Made by a program: the position numbers and the translations under genes
Shown here: positions 33,611 through 44,744 of the stretch, piece by piece
Layout of the letters: each line of letters opens with the position of its first letter
Numbering within the stretch: the stretch's first letter is position 1
Assembly (NCBI GenBank): GCA_949825065.1
Contig: OX463846.1
Location: forward strand, 6,033,366 to 6,097,365
Origin: Odontocerum albicorne
Lineage: Eukaryota > Arthropoda > Insecta > Trichoptera > Odontoceridae
Direction of reading: 5' to 3'
DNA length: 64,000 nt
Notes under the pieces: generated by a model
The model's database searches: none
What the model was told of the DNA's origin: nothing
Seen by the model: the letters and a program-made list of their open reading frames with translations, nothing else

Positions 33611-33775
33611 CATAAGAGATATCGTGTTGCAATCTCTTCCAACTAACCAAAAAAATTGTTTATGAAGCCATAGGTGAAAACAAGACTCGATCTATTATAA
33701 TCTTGGCTACCGACAAAAATCGAATCCTTTACTCCCGGATCGCAAGCGTTCTATTAATTTAGCCATAGAGGGACT
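33611..33775 (-). repeat. tRNA-derived SINE, decayed
   Basis: Head (minus) 'ctatggctaaattaataga', B box 'gattcgatttttgt' and a tail with 'ggaagagattgcaacac'. More diverged than other copies. Confidence 0.7.
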
Positions 33776-34562
33776 TTTAAATCAATTTATTTCAGAGTTT
33801 CGAGGGCGTTTTAAATAAATTTATTTCAGAGTTTCGAGGGCGTTTTAAATAAATTTATTTTCTTATGTTCGTTGTCCAACATAACATTTCTCACATAATT
33901 CAATTCCTTAATGCATTCTCGCTATATTTCACCGATCCAACGTTAACTCCAAGAAAATCTTTCAAATCTTATATTTTCTCAAGCTTTCAACTGCATTAGA
34001 CCACAAGGACCAAATATCGATTCAATATTTTCTATATAACAAATAACTTGATCCACTTTCATACAACGGGAAGTAAAAACAACTTGAACAAACAATCATG
34101 ATTAAATTTTATTTCTAATCTACCAAGATTAAACTGCTCCATTTCACCGAGTTTCCTTTCTTCCGATTTCACCATATTTCTTTCTTGTTTCCCTGGGAAC
34201 AGTACACGGAGTGTGTAGAGAGAATAGGGGATGTTCTTCCCCCTAGCTTCTTGGTCCCTCCCTCCACCCGACTTCGCACCCCTTGCATGGAGGTCTGGCA
34301 GCATAAATCAACACGAGTCGAAGTGTTTCCGATGGATTTCCGGGTAAGTACTTAGGAACTTCTTATTCTTTCTCTTACCGCCGCTGCAGTACAGAGATAT
34401 CTCTTAAGATCTGATGGCAGCTTACAATGAACAATCTTCTTGCCGGTCAATGGGTGATATAACAAAAACGATACAGTTATATATTTTGGACCCAATAAAA
34501 ACGTCACACTAATATATGAACCACGATGCGAATCAATGTCTCTACCATCCAATAATCACTAG
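33776..34562. other. No gene recognised
   Basis: Two tandem copies of 'tttcagagtttcgagggcg' occur at 33789-33845. The rest (33860-34562) shows short minus-strand frames without domains. Confidence 0.4.
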
Positions 34563-34940
34563 TTATAGTTCGGAAATTCTAGGATGAGTCCTGTGACATC
34601 TCACAAATTTGCCCCAATACAACCTTATGTAATGTGTTGTTTATAGTTAAGGCATTAACATTGTGGAGGTTTAAAGACATTGTAATTTATTTTTATCAAA
34701 CACTGTTTATTCCACTTTTTTTTGACGGTATAACCCTACCGGTTTCAAGGCTTTCACCTCTTCAGGGGAGCGCAAACAAGACTATGTAATGTATTTACCT
34801 AAATAACTTGCTATTTATTAGAATTGAGGCTTATATTAAAGTTGATAAAATAATCAAAATTACTGAACATCGTTACAAGGTTGTATTGGGGCAAATTTGT
34901 GAGCTGTCACAGGACTCATTCTAGAATTTCCGAACTATAA
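34563..34940. mobile_element. MITE with about 65-bp inverted ends, split by a Penelope unit
   Basis: It starts TTATAGTTCGGAAATTCTAG and ends with the near-inverse; both arms include 'caaatttgccccaatac' or its complement. The interior holds a 147-bp Penelope unit. Without it the element would be about 221 bp. Superfamily not assigned. Confidence 0.82.
34636..34782 (-). mobile_element. Solo Penelope LTR-like unit with 10-bp target duplication
   Basis: Flanked by TATGTAATGT at 34626-34635 and 34783-34792, so this is a discrete insertion. On the minus strand it runs 'gtcttgtttgcgctcc', the hammerhead-like block (here missing ATG after CTGAAG), 'gtggaataaacagtg' and 'cctccacaatgttaatgcc', ending 'ctataaaca'. 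It defines the ends of a solo unit for the whole family. Confidence 0.88.
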
Positions 34941-35114
34941 CAAGGTTTTTGTAACAAGAGTGAAAACACTCATCTTGGGTCAATTTTTGTGTGCTAATAA
35001 CGAATATGAACTTAAAAATGTTCCATCACGTACATTTTAAGAGAAACACTTGAAATTAGTTTTTGACTGAAACTGAAACTTTTGAAAACTGAAAAGTCCG
35101 AAAAAAAATTAAGT

Positions 35115-35455
35115 GTTGAAGAACTAGAAGCTTGGAAAGCCTTTGGATGAGTTGTTAGTGGTTTCCTAGGTAATAATAAAGCTGACAATTACGAATAGCA
35201 TGTACAAGAACTCTTGCAACTACCAGAAGCTAGGATGTCGGATGTCACTGAAAATACACTTCCTGCAATCCCATCTAGACTTTTTCCCAGAGAACTTAGC
35301 TGTAAGTGATAAACAAGGGGAACTATTCCATCAGGATATTCACAGAATAGAACAATGGGATTCTAATATGATGGGGGACTACTGTTGCTTTTTTTTAGAG
35401 AAGTTGACTCAAAGTACAAGATGCAAAAATATCTGTAAGTATTTCATACGTTAAC
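35115..35455 (+). pseudogene. Fragment of repetitive 'SHLDFFPENL' protein family
   Basis: First frame: VEELEAWKAFG, stop, VVSGFLGNNKADNYE, stop. After a frameshift near 35218: NYQKLGCRMSLKIHFLQSHL, then DFFPENLAVSDKQGELFHQD and NMMGDYCCF. I recognise this as a multicopy, function-unknown open frame common in arthropod genomes (consensus like N-M-S-x-K-x-H-F-L-x-S-H-L-D-x-F-P-E-N-L-G, then GERFHQD and MMADYCW); that is from memory and needs a search. It is presumably carried by an unclassified transposon. Two stops and a frameshift make it dead. Confidence 0.7.
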
Positions 35456-35879
35456 AAGAAAATGTTGCTAGTAATCTGTATATGGCTGTTTACTGTAATG
35501 TAGGGCTTCTTAGTTATCTTATTTGAGTTTTCATTCAATTTAATATACAATCTCTAAAAAAAGTTGATTCGATCAAATTTATAAAAAGGCTATTTTTTTA
35601 ACAAAAAAATGGTATATAAGGTAAATTTTTCTTATAGTAATTATTTTTCATTTTGCTTTTTTATTTTCCTATGTAACAACATTGTATTCTGTGTCTAAAT
35701 TTAGTATTTCAGGAATTTATTTATTTTCATTGTTGTAATTACGACTTTTGAAATGCGCACAAACGTACTTATTTTATTAAACTTCTGTTACACAAAAATG
35801 TTATGTAGTACAAATTTTTCACTGCGAGATTTTCGATAATATACAGAAAAATAATCATAACGTACTTTGGGCATATTAC

Positions 35880-36115
35880 TAGAAATAATTATTGTAGTCT
35901 GGAAAAATTGGTAATCAAGGGAAAAGTTGAGAAAAGGTAAGGAAGAAAAGGTGTCCAATGAGATAGATGGAACAAATAACGAAATTAATGGGATACTCTT
36001 AAAGCGCTGCATTTAACAAGACTTAGGACCGGAAGCGATCGAGACAGATGGTGCGACGAGTGCGCGACATGGTAGATGACAAGGATATTCAACATTATAC
36101 ACACGATGAAGAAGT
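35880..36115 (+). pseudogene. LINE C-terminal remnant ending in RDRW..VRRV
   Basis: In shifting frames it reads an RWNK/MRWTEQ-like basic segment and then DRKRSRQMVRRVRDMVDD. This resembles the D-R-x-R-W-R-x-M-V-R-R-V C-terminus of RTE-like LINEs. Short and broken. Confidence 0.55.
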
Positions 36116-36213
36116 GGAAGATACGTATTTTATTTTACCGTTGTTAACCATTTCTTTATCTCTACACAAATAAGTTGTTAAAGTTGAAAGAGTCAAAAAG
36201 TTAAATTATTAAG

Positions 36214-36971
36214 TTTTACTTTCTGCAATAGAACATTTACAATTAACATGGTTTTACTTTCTGCAATATAACGTTTACAATTTACATGGTTTACTTTCTG
36301 CAATAGAACATTTACAATAAACATGGTTTTACTTGCAGCAATAGAACATTTAAAATTAACATGATTTTACTTTCTGCGATATAACATTTACAATTAACAT
36401 GGTTTTACTTGCAGATATAGAACATTTGAAATTAACATGGTTTTACTTTCTGCGATATAACATTTTCAATTAACATGGTTTTGCTTTCTGTAATATAATA
36501 TTTACAATTAATATGGTTTTACTTTCTGCAATAGAACATTTACAATTAACATGGTTTTATTTTCTGTAATATAACATTTACAATTAATATGGTTTTACTT
36601 TCTGCAATATAACGTTTACAATTAACATGGTTTACTTTCTGCAATATAACATTTACATTTAATATGGTTTTACTTTCTGCAACATAGCATTTACAATTAA
36701 CATGATTTTACTTTCTGCAATAGAACATTTATAATTAATATGGTTTTACTTTCTGCAATAGAACATTTACAATTAACATGGTTTTACTTTAAACAATAGA
36801 ACATTTACAATTAACATGGTTTTACTTTATGCAATAGAGCATTTACAATTAACATGGTTTTACTTTTTGCAATAGAACATTTACAATTACCATGGTTTTA
36901 CTTTCAGCAATAGAACATTTACAATTACCATGGTTTAACTTTCTGCCATAGAACATTTACAATTAACATGG
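36214..36971. repeat. 38-bp minisatellite, about 20 units
   Basis: Unit: 'ttttactttctgcaatag' + 'aacatttacaattaacatgg'. Length 758 is close to 20 units of 38. Variants (gaa/taa, ttac/ttaa, aacatgg/atatgg) are interleaved. A decayed SINE starts where it ends. Confidence 0.95.
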
Positions 36972-37019
36972 TTTTTAAAAGAAAGGTTATTCATGTTTAA
37001 ACCTATCTACAAATTTTCA

Positions 37020-37103
37020 CTCCTCAAAAATAGGGTTCTATCGGGAATCGAACCCGCTGCTTCCGGGATGGACGACAGGTGTCTTACTAACTCACGGACG
37101 CTG
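37020..37103 (-). repeat. tRNA-derived SINE, head
   Basis: Minus: CGTGAGTTAGTAAGACACC and B box GGGTTCGATTCCCG. Confidence 0.75.
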
Positions 37104-37293
37104 TTTTGCTGATTATAGAATAACAAAATATCGCAAATTTTTGTGTTGTTTTCATGTTTATTATATATGTTCTACATTTTTTTTTATCTTAGTACAAAGA
37201 AGGCTCTCTAGGTTGAACCGGTTCGGAACAGCAAGAAAGTCAACTGGTTGCTTAAAAAAATATACTTACCATTAAGCTATGAAGCCTATTTCT

Positions 37294-37506
37294 GTATTGT
37301 ATTGTATTACACTTTCGTTGTATACAGTAGAATCTTGCAGGCGTATTACCATGTGGTAATATCTCCCTCCAACCATAAAGGTGTTAAAGAGGCCTTTAGG
37401 GAAAACCAGACTGGAACCCTTTTTAAAAAGTCTGAATTCCAACGGGAATCGAACCCGCATCCTCCGAGCTGGGAGACAAGCATCTTAACAACTAGGCCAT
37501 AGAGTT
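37294..37506 (-). repeat. tRNA-derived SINE, nearly full length
   Basis: Minus: ATGGCCTAGTTGTTAAGATG, GGGTTCGATTCCCG, then linker, 'aaggcctctttaacacc', 'tggttggagggagata', and terminal TGTAATACAATACAATAC. One of the best copies for defining the family. Confidence 0.9.
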
Positions 37507-37641
37507 TTGCAAGCACATGTTTACTAAACATATTTTGGGCAAAAAATTTTATAATAAAATAAAAATAATAATAAAATGACAATTTATATTCCGTTGTTTA
37601 GAGAGCGAAGAGAGTATCTCCAAACAGCGCTATATAAAAAG

Positions 37642-37760
37642 TAATTTGTTTTATCAAACACTGTTTATTCTACAAAAAGTGGAATAAACAGTGTTTGATA
37701 AAACAAATTACAATGTCTTTGAACCTCCACAATGTTAACGCCTTAATTATAAACAGTATA
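37642..37760 (+). mobile_element. Penelope unit tail with inverted scrap
   Basis: 'tgttttatcaaacactgttt' is immediately inverted as 'aaacagtgtttgataaaaca', then the unit continues plus-oriented through 'cctccacaatgttaac' to 'ttataaacag'. A truncated head-to-head arrangement. Confidence 0.8.
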
Positions 37761-38145
37761 TTTTAATTATTTATTTATTTAACACTTTTATTGCAAATAC
37801 AATCTGGCGGGCTTATTGCCAGGCGGCAATCTCTTCCAACCAACCAGGCAAAAGTAAATGAAGCAAGTAACATGGTCGCATAAATCATTCAAATGACTAT
37901 CCATCCCCACGAAATCCATAAAAATATACGTGAGCACATGCCCACGAACCCCACAAAGACGGACAATCACCCGAACATTCTTTTTTATATAAAATGAGGT
38001 ATCATCAATCAAAAGGAAAGGAAGGGATGGTGGAGAGGAAAGGAAAAGAAAAATCAGGAATGAAACACGTTATTTTACTGTAGTGGTTTGTAACTGATTC
38101 CAGAGTCTCACTGCACGGACAGTAAAGGACGACGTCAAGAAAAAG
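37757..38145 (-). pseudogene. CR1/Jockey-like LINE C-terminus and 3' UTR (SINE partner)
   Basis: At the 5' side (about 38145-38075, minus) it reads FFLTSSFTVRAVRLWNQL, the S-F-x-x-R-A-x-R-L-W-N-x-L motif that ends many CR1/Jockey-type LINE proteins. After it comes a 3' UTR shared with 19750-19990. The final 55 bases ('ggttggttggaagagattgc' ... 'ggcaataagcccgccaga') match the SINE tail, and the terminus is (TAAA)n. The minus frame 37788-38012 in the UTR is not thought to be coding. Confidence 0.8.
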
Positions 38146-38689
38146 TATATAGTTATTTAATTATATTTATCAAATCCATTATAACTGATACATTAAATTT
38201 AACTCTTATAAGTTGAGTGCAACGATAGGCTAGTAGTGGCTGCGGTAATTAGATTATGTTAGGTACTTCTCCGCATCTGAAATATAATGTATTTTGCATA
38301 AAATGTGCATATTCCAAATGTTATTTTATTTAAGCCACCCAGTCCAAAAAAGGTGTAGCAGTGTATCAGACTATCAATGTACTCGGTCTGAGGTGTTCCT
38401 GCCAAGGCCGGTCCTGGCCCCAGCAGTCTGCATCAGGGGCGGGCCAGGTTTGGAAATTGCCAAATGTTTTGCACGTCATTGACTTTTATTTCGTAGTGTT
38501 GATTTAATTCTCTGTAGAATTAATGCCGCTCTGTGCTTTAACACATGGCGGATTTATTTATCGAAGGCAGACTCAATATATTTTTGAAAGGCCAGCAACT
38601 GTATTTTGGCTTGTCATGAAGGAATTTCGGATAAACTACGGTCGGAGCTAAAAAAAAGACTCGTTGTAAAAGACATTTTATTTTCATAA

Positions 38690-39250
38690 GCATCGTCATC
38701 ATACCATACCCTTATTGAAGTGGGCAGAGAGAACAGATCACCACTACATCGTTTACATAAAGGATTTTCACTCTTGTCTCTTTTAGAATTTTATTCGTTT
38801 GGTCGTGTCAATTTTTTAAGGTATTTACTAACCTTCTTCATTACACATGTAGATAATTAAAAAAAATCATCATTTATTCTTTTTACGGGGCCAAACCATT
38901 TCAAAGCTATTTTTTTCATCTTCTTCCAATCCACATTTTTTCTCTAACGTTGTCATCCTTTATAATTACAAACTTTATTTTTTCACAATCAATCTACTAT
39001 ACTTACCACCCTCATTTCTACCGTATTTTTAACTGTTTTTCTACGTACAAGTGCTGCTTGCATGCTCTTACGTTGAGAACAAGATTATATTATGATCTCC
39101 AAGCTTTATTTATTTTGAAAATTTCGGTCAGTAAACACATTTTAAAATCCAGCATTTACACTCTTATCTTTTGCAGCCCTTCTCTTAATATCTGATGTGA
39201 ACATCCCTCCAAGATACCATATTAACTATTTTCTAGCTCTAACTTCTATC
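38690..39250 (-). pseudogene. LINE remnant, WFGHVERMN family
   Basis: On the minus strand 'aaatggtttggcccc' corresponds to the W-F-G position; the family's 3' phrase appears as 'cttattgaagtgggcagaga' on the plus strand. Strongly decayed. Confidence 0.6.
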
Positions 39251-39417
39251 TGTGTACAAGTTTTATGATATACAAAGGATGAAAATACGCAGAATAAAAA
39301 CTTATTTGTTTAGGTGCCATATCAGACTTAAACTTAAAGTTTTAAACAGCCGCTGCCCTCAGTTTATGGCGAGATAGCACAAATTTTTAAGGAAACTATT
39401 ATCTTGCAGTAAACTAT

Positions 39418-39665
39418 GTTGTGTTATACTTTCGTTGTATACAGTACAGCCTGGCGGGTGTTTTACGATGTGTATACTATACAACCTGGCGGGTGTTTTA
39501 TCTGGCGGGGTGTCTTATATGTTTTAGATCAATCAGAAAAGTTAAAAAAAAATCTATTTAGTAAAAACTAGTCTAGAATCATTTTTTCAAATTGCTGAGC
39601 ACCAACGGGAGCCCGCAACATCCAGTCTAGAACACAAGCATTTTACCAAGTAGGTCACGGATAAC
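39418..39665 (-). repeat. SINE with duplicated tail
   Basis: 'tacagcctggcgggtgtttt' and 'tacaacctggcgggtgtttt' are tandem tail copies. The head (minus) 'gtgacctacttggtaaaat' and 'cgggctcccg' B-box region are recognisable. Confidence 0.75.
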
Positions 39666-39956
39666 ACAATATGTTCATAAAACTCAAATGGGATTTATTG
39701 ATATGAGGCCCTTCAAACATCGAAAGTTAAGTCACAATTGATAAAAAAAACACTTAAAGCTATTCCTAAGAGAACATTCCAGATTATTGTACGAAATACT
39801 CAAAACTTCATTGTGTTGATGTTTTTATCTCTTGTTAAATGTTTTTCCATCTTTGAATCATCAAATGTAAATAATATTTTTTTTTCTGGTTTTTTCAGTA
39901 TGAAACAACATCCCTATCGTTCGTATCAATCAGGTCTTGCTCCGAACACGTGATTT

Positions 39957-40280
39957 TGTTTGAACAAGTTGCATATTTTGTTTGATCTATACTGGCCATG
40001 TTCGGAAAAAATAGTATAATATATGTTGTGAGATCGTTAAAGGTCCTGTTCGGACAAATTAACGTATGTTATGAGACCTACATAAGCCCTGTTAGGACAA
40101 ATAAGCATATATTGTTCGAACAAATTAGAATATTTTGTTAGACCTATATAGGTCCTGTTCGAACAAATTAGCAAATGTTATGAGACCTATATAAGTCCTG
40201 TTCTGACAAATAAGCATATGTTGTGAAACCTATAAAGGCCCTGTTTAGACAAGTTAGCATATGTGATAGGACCTGTATAG
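39957..40280. repeat. About 43-bp tandem repeat, about seven units
   Basis: Units contain 'ctgttcg(g/a)acaaattagca', '(t)atgttatgagacct' and 'atataagtc'. Copies vary in length by a few bases. Confidence 0.88.
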
Positions 40281-40384
40281 CTCCACAACTACAATTTGAA
40301 AAATATTCTATGCTTTGTATACTATATTTTATAACTTTATTTATTATTTTTTATTATTTGTTTATTTTTTTTGCATACTTACAT

Positions 40385-40900
40385 ACCATAACGCCGGAAC
40401 CCTCGCAGGGTGGGCATTGATAACAGATCCCAATCTTTTCTTTCTAAGTACACAGCTTTCGCCTCCTCCAAATTCATATATCTAATGCATCCTCTGTTAT
40501 TTATTCTTCTCGCTTAATTTATTTTCAAAATCTGGTCAATTTGATCTTACCACTTTTTCCTCGGTCAATATTTTATCATTCATTCTCTTGACATGTTCCC
40601 AACCATCTTAAAGCTAATTTCTTTATTTTATTTAAAATATCAATTTTACCCATGCGTTTCGCCTTCTTTCAAAGATTAACACAACCCAACTTTTTCTTAG
40701 TGCACGCATCTTCACAGCATTAATCTTACTTTTTTCCTACTTCTTTCAAGTCCAAGTTTCACTTCCATACATCAAGGTGGGTACCAACATACTATTATAT
40801 TTTATCATTTTTGGTATTATTAATATTGCACGGTTGTTGTTTATTATATTGAGTACTTCATTTACCTTGATCTCTGTTGATACCGTTCATTCAACTCAAC
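40385..40900 (-). pseudogene. LINE remnant, WFGHVERMN family
   Basis: Minus strand carries 'aagatggttgggaacatgtc' (W-x-G-H-V) with GRGRPRK-like and LDQI-like positions at about 40545-40560. The 3' side reads 'cgcagggtgggcattgataa' on the plus strand, the family's terminal phrase. Confidence 0.65.
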
Positions 40901-41637
40901 CATCACATAAGTGAAATATTGACTGACAGTGATAAAAAGTTTGACTTCCTTCTAATTTGCAAATAAATTATAACTAAATTACATTTGAAACAAACATAGC
41001 TTGACGACTAGTTTGCCGGTACAGACAATATGCGGGTACTCGAAACAATTATCCAATTGTATCCATTAAACGAATTGTCCTTTGACCGCACAGTCTTCTT
41101 GTATTTCATTCTTCAATCCTCAACAGAAACGATGCAATTGGTGGATGACTTATTGACAGTAATGTTAACGGTTAGAACATAATTTACAACTGTCTGAATG
41201 ACTTGTTATTGTTAGAAAGGTGTCAAACTAACTGTTACTATAACTAACACGAAATATTATAATAATAACTGGCAGATGTCTCTACATCACATGTATACTA
41301 TTGCTTACAATATAGCAGAGTGTATTAAATTGTTCAGAAATAAATTTCGTATTTATGGGTCAAATCAAAACACGAAGTGGTACTGTATCGGATATATGTA
41401 TCACAGAAAATAGGAAATTTATTTTTTTAAATTATTTTTGACATTGTTGTTGTGTATTGTTGTGTTGTTATGTATCATCCATGTTTTACCATTGCTTATG
41501 ACTATATACATGCACATATTGAAATAAAATATTCCTTATGCGTGGTCTTTGTAAATAATCACTGTAGATGATTGGACACCCGCTATGCGCGGAAAGTTCG
41601 TGGTGTGCGTGGCGCTTGCAAGCCGTGTCGACATACA
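40901..41637. other. No recognised feature
   Basis: A GC-richer stretch at 41570-41637 borders the next element; no coding signature. Confidence 0.35.
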
Positions 41638-42166
41638 CGGTCGAATCATATTGAGTGGTTTTTCAGAACTATTTTTTTGAATTCTTGGATAAAACACACA
41701 ATTTGCTTTTACTTTATTTAAAAAAACTTTTTATTGGTCATTGAAGTATAATGTATGACATTTAAACACAAAAAAAACAATATCCGTCAAATGTCCACCT
41801 CTTGCAGCTCCACAGATGTCCATTCTTTTGTCAAAATTTTCGATGACATTTTGAAATAATTGCGGTTCTAGCTCACCAATAACGCGAATAATTTCGTCCT
41901 TCAGCTCAGGAATTGATCGAGGGTTATTCTTATAGAACTAGCTTTTCACGTAACCCCAGAGAAAATAGTCCAACTGTGTCAGATCACGGAGATTACAATG
42001 CAGAAAATAATTCAACAATTGGAACGCGTTGTTGTATTGTATACGACTCCGTTTTTATAAATGTCACACATTACACTTCTCAAATGTCATAAAACCCAGG
42101 CAAGTTCGCGACACCATCTGTATTTTATCCAAGAATTAAAGAAACTGCTCCATTTGAAAGACTTTT
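41638..42166 (-). mobile_element. Tc1/mariner-superfamily deletion derivative, copy 1
   Basis: Minus-oriented and homologous to 43640-44193. Inner inverted repeats include 'aattcttggataaaacaca'. It encodes (minus, about 41965-41765) LWGYVKS, then NPRSIPELKDEIIRVIGELE and MDICGAARGGHLTDIVF, the C-terminus of an IS630/Tc1/mariner-type transposase, with a stop in the linker. TA is at the right edge; the left edge is approximate. Confidence 0.8.
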
Positions 42167-42970
42167 TAGTAATAACAAAACTCTCCAAACTTTCTCCTTG
42201 TCTACGTGCAATGTACCCGAATAATCGGAGGACTTGTTAAAGGCGTATCGAGAAATCTCAGTCCTTCGAGAATGGACGTATTATTTCACCTTGCTGTTGA
42301 TGGTGTTTGTAATATGTTTCTCCATCACCATATTTCAAATGCATCTATTACGAAGATGACAGACTAAACTGGACGCATTTTCATTGTACTTCTTTCCTTT
42401 TGTTTGTCGTGTCCCCAGTGAACAAAGCTTTTGTCTGTCTTTCTGAGGACATATGAACAGAAAAAAATAAGTTGATGCTTTTTACCGATTGCCCATACAT
42501 TATTTAATTCCTTTGTTATAAGCTTAAACCAGCTTGTTAAGTTGTGAGATAAGTATGTACCACGTGACTCAAATCTTGGTACAGTGATGGTGATGATGAT
42601 GGTATGTTAATTAGTTTTCGCACGCGAATATCCCAAATATTCCGCGAAAAATATTTTGACGAAACTTTTAGTTCATTCCCTATAGTGTGAATCATACAAA
42701 GACACATGTTAAATAATAGTCAAACATAAGTGTTGGTGAATCAACTTGTAATGTGATCGGAATGAAGATGATTAACCGGTTTCCGGAATCAGACATGAGA
42801 AAATATAATTTAAAATTGTTTTTCCTTAAACTTAATATGTTTTCTGCATCTCATACAATAAGGACGACTTGTAAATACCACTAAGTTTAAAATTTATTTT
42901 AAATAATTCTCCTTGGAGGTTGGCAATCATCAGGGAAATTTTAATCATTTACATAATACATTGATAGTTT

Positions 42971-43280
42971 TGTAGCGATCCTTACTCCCTGTGATCACGC
43001 GCGAGCCGCTTGTTATTGTTTAGCGAGAACGAGACGGCGACATATCTTCTGCGCTTTTCTACAAATCATATAAATACGGGACGTGTAACAATAAATATTG
43101 TTTAGCGAGAACGAGACAGCGACATATCTTCTGCGCCTTCCTACCCATATTCCAAATATTATAAATACCGACGTTTAACAATAAAATACCTCTTTCCATA
43201 TTCCGATTTCAAACGAGTTTTTTTAAAACAACGATTATCCTCATCATCTTTCCATTCGGGACAACCGTTCCTAAAGTTTC
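42971..43280 (+). mobile_element. Solo LTR, family B, with duplicated core promoter
   Basis: Starts TGTAGCGATCC. Two successive blocks (43016-43097 and 43098-43187) each hold 'gtttagcgagaacgagac', 'gcgacatatcttctgcgc', a (T)ATAAATAC box and an AATAAA. It is followed by 'ttccatattccgatttcaaa'. Related to 50989-51355. No internal genes. Confidence 0.72.
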
Positions 43281-43359
43281 AAACCGATCCAATAGGGTGG
43301 AGTATAATAATAGAACTTTAGCCGTTGCTGGTCATGTGTCGTAGAATGGTCTGCATCTA

Positions 43360-43440
43360 ATTGATAGAAATATGGATGGCGTGTACAGCTTTAGGAAACA
43401 CTTAAAAGCAACCCTTTATGGGAGGCCTTGTCAAAATTTA
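43360..43440 (+). pseudogene. LINE C-terminal scrap ('DGVYSFRKHLKATL')
   Basis: Reads NMDGVYSFRKHLKATLYGRP to a stop, homologous to 13330-13400. Confidence 0.5.
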
Positions 43441-43639
43441 TGATGTTATATGACCACTACACAATACAATACACTATATATAAAGACGAATGTCTTCCTA
43501 TCATATTATTTGTACGAGTAGGTTGTTTTCGATTGGTAAGTTTCTTAAAAATATGTTTTTCTGACTATATGTAGATGCGGGGAAGTACTTAATCTAAAAG
43601 CTGCTGCCGTCACCTTCCTATTTTTATACCTAACTAATA

Positions 43640-44193
43640 AAGGGTTTTTCAAATTGAGCGGTTTTTTTTTAAATTCTTGGATAAAACACAGATGGCGTCA
43701 CGAACTTATCTAGGTGTTGTAACATTTGAGAAGTGTAATGTATGACATTTATAAAAATGGAATCGTATACAATACAACAACGTGTTCAAATTGTTGAATT
43801 ATTTTATGTATTGTAATCTCCGGAAACGGTGATGATAATTGGCTACCAAGATCATATGATCTGAGACCGTTGGACTTTTCTCTGGGGTTACGTGAAAATC
43901 CAGGTCTATAAAAATGACCTTCAATCAATTCCTGAGCTGAAGGACGAAATTATTCGCGTTATTAGTGATTTAGAACCGCATTTATGCCAAAATTTCATCG
44001 AAAATTTTGACAAAAGAGTGGACGTCTGTGGAGCTGCAAAAGGTGGACATTTGGCGGATATTGTTTTTTGTATTTAAATGTCATACATTATACTTCAATG
44101 ACCAAAAGTTTTCTGAAATCAAACAAATTGTATGTTTTATTCAAGAATTAAAAAAATTAGAATTGAAAAAACCGCTCAATTTGAAAGACCCTT
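43640..44193 (+). mobile_element. Tc1/mariner-superfamily deletion derivative, copy 2 (554 bp)
   Basis: TA at 43638-43639 and 44194-44195 flank ends starting AAGGG(T)(T/C)TTTCAAATTGAGCGG. Most of the transposase is deleted; the leader joins directly to the last 80 or so codons. Confidence 0.9.
43865..44077 (+). pseudogene. Transposase C-terminus (IS630/Tc1/mariner type)
   Basis: Reads LWGYVKIQVYKNDLQSIPEL, then KDEIIRVISDLEPHLCQNFI and DVCGAAKGGHLADIVF to TAA at 44075. Just upstream, in a shifted frame, is the DLRPLD segment holding the last catalytic aspartate. The first two acidic residues are deleted. The same protein family is encoded at 41638-42166 and, more distantly, at 55031-55587. 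Confidence 0.82.
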
Positions 44194-44728
44194 TATAAAT
44201 ATTAATTTTGTAATATTTTTTATTTATTAATAATCGCGTGTGCGAGTCGCGAGTTGGAGCGCAGTATAGAAGATTTTCCCTCTAAACTGCGCAATGTAAA
44301 TTACTCTTTAATACGTATTTGAATATCTTGACGTTTAACGCATCAGATCTGAACAAATATACGAAACCTTATCCAGAAAATGCGTCTTCGTCCCGCATTT
44401 CTTCTGCCCTGTATTTTTTCGACACTATTGTTGGAGTATTTCATACTTTTTACTTTATACTTTATCTCCAAAGTACATTAACTTTCTCCTTTTATTGTTG
44501 AATAATACTAATCTATATTTATTCATCTATTTAAAGATGTCACCATTACGGACCATTTCAGCACGCAAGACTTACACCATATAACGAAAGTACTACATGT
44601 CAAAAACATCTTATTTATTTGTGTTGAAATGAGTGACTTAAGTGTCTATACTTCAACACCCTGGAAAATGATGGAGAAAATGTAGCAACGCATAATTCGC
44701 ATACGTAAGTCGAAATTTAAATTCTTAT

Positions 44729-44744
44729 TACAAAGACATTCAAT
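44729..44744. repeat. Target-site duplication, left copy
   Basis: TACAAAGACATTCAAT, identical to 45836-45851. Confidence 0.93.

Noticed and set aside
36214..36971. CRISPR-like array
   Set aside because: Units are contiguous without unique spacers and the context is an insect genome.
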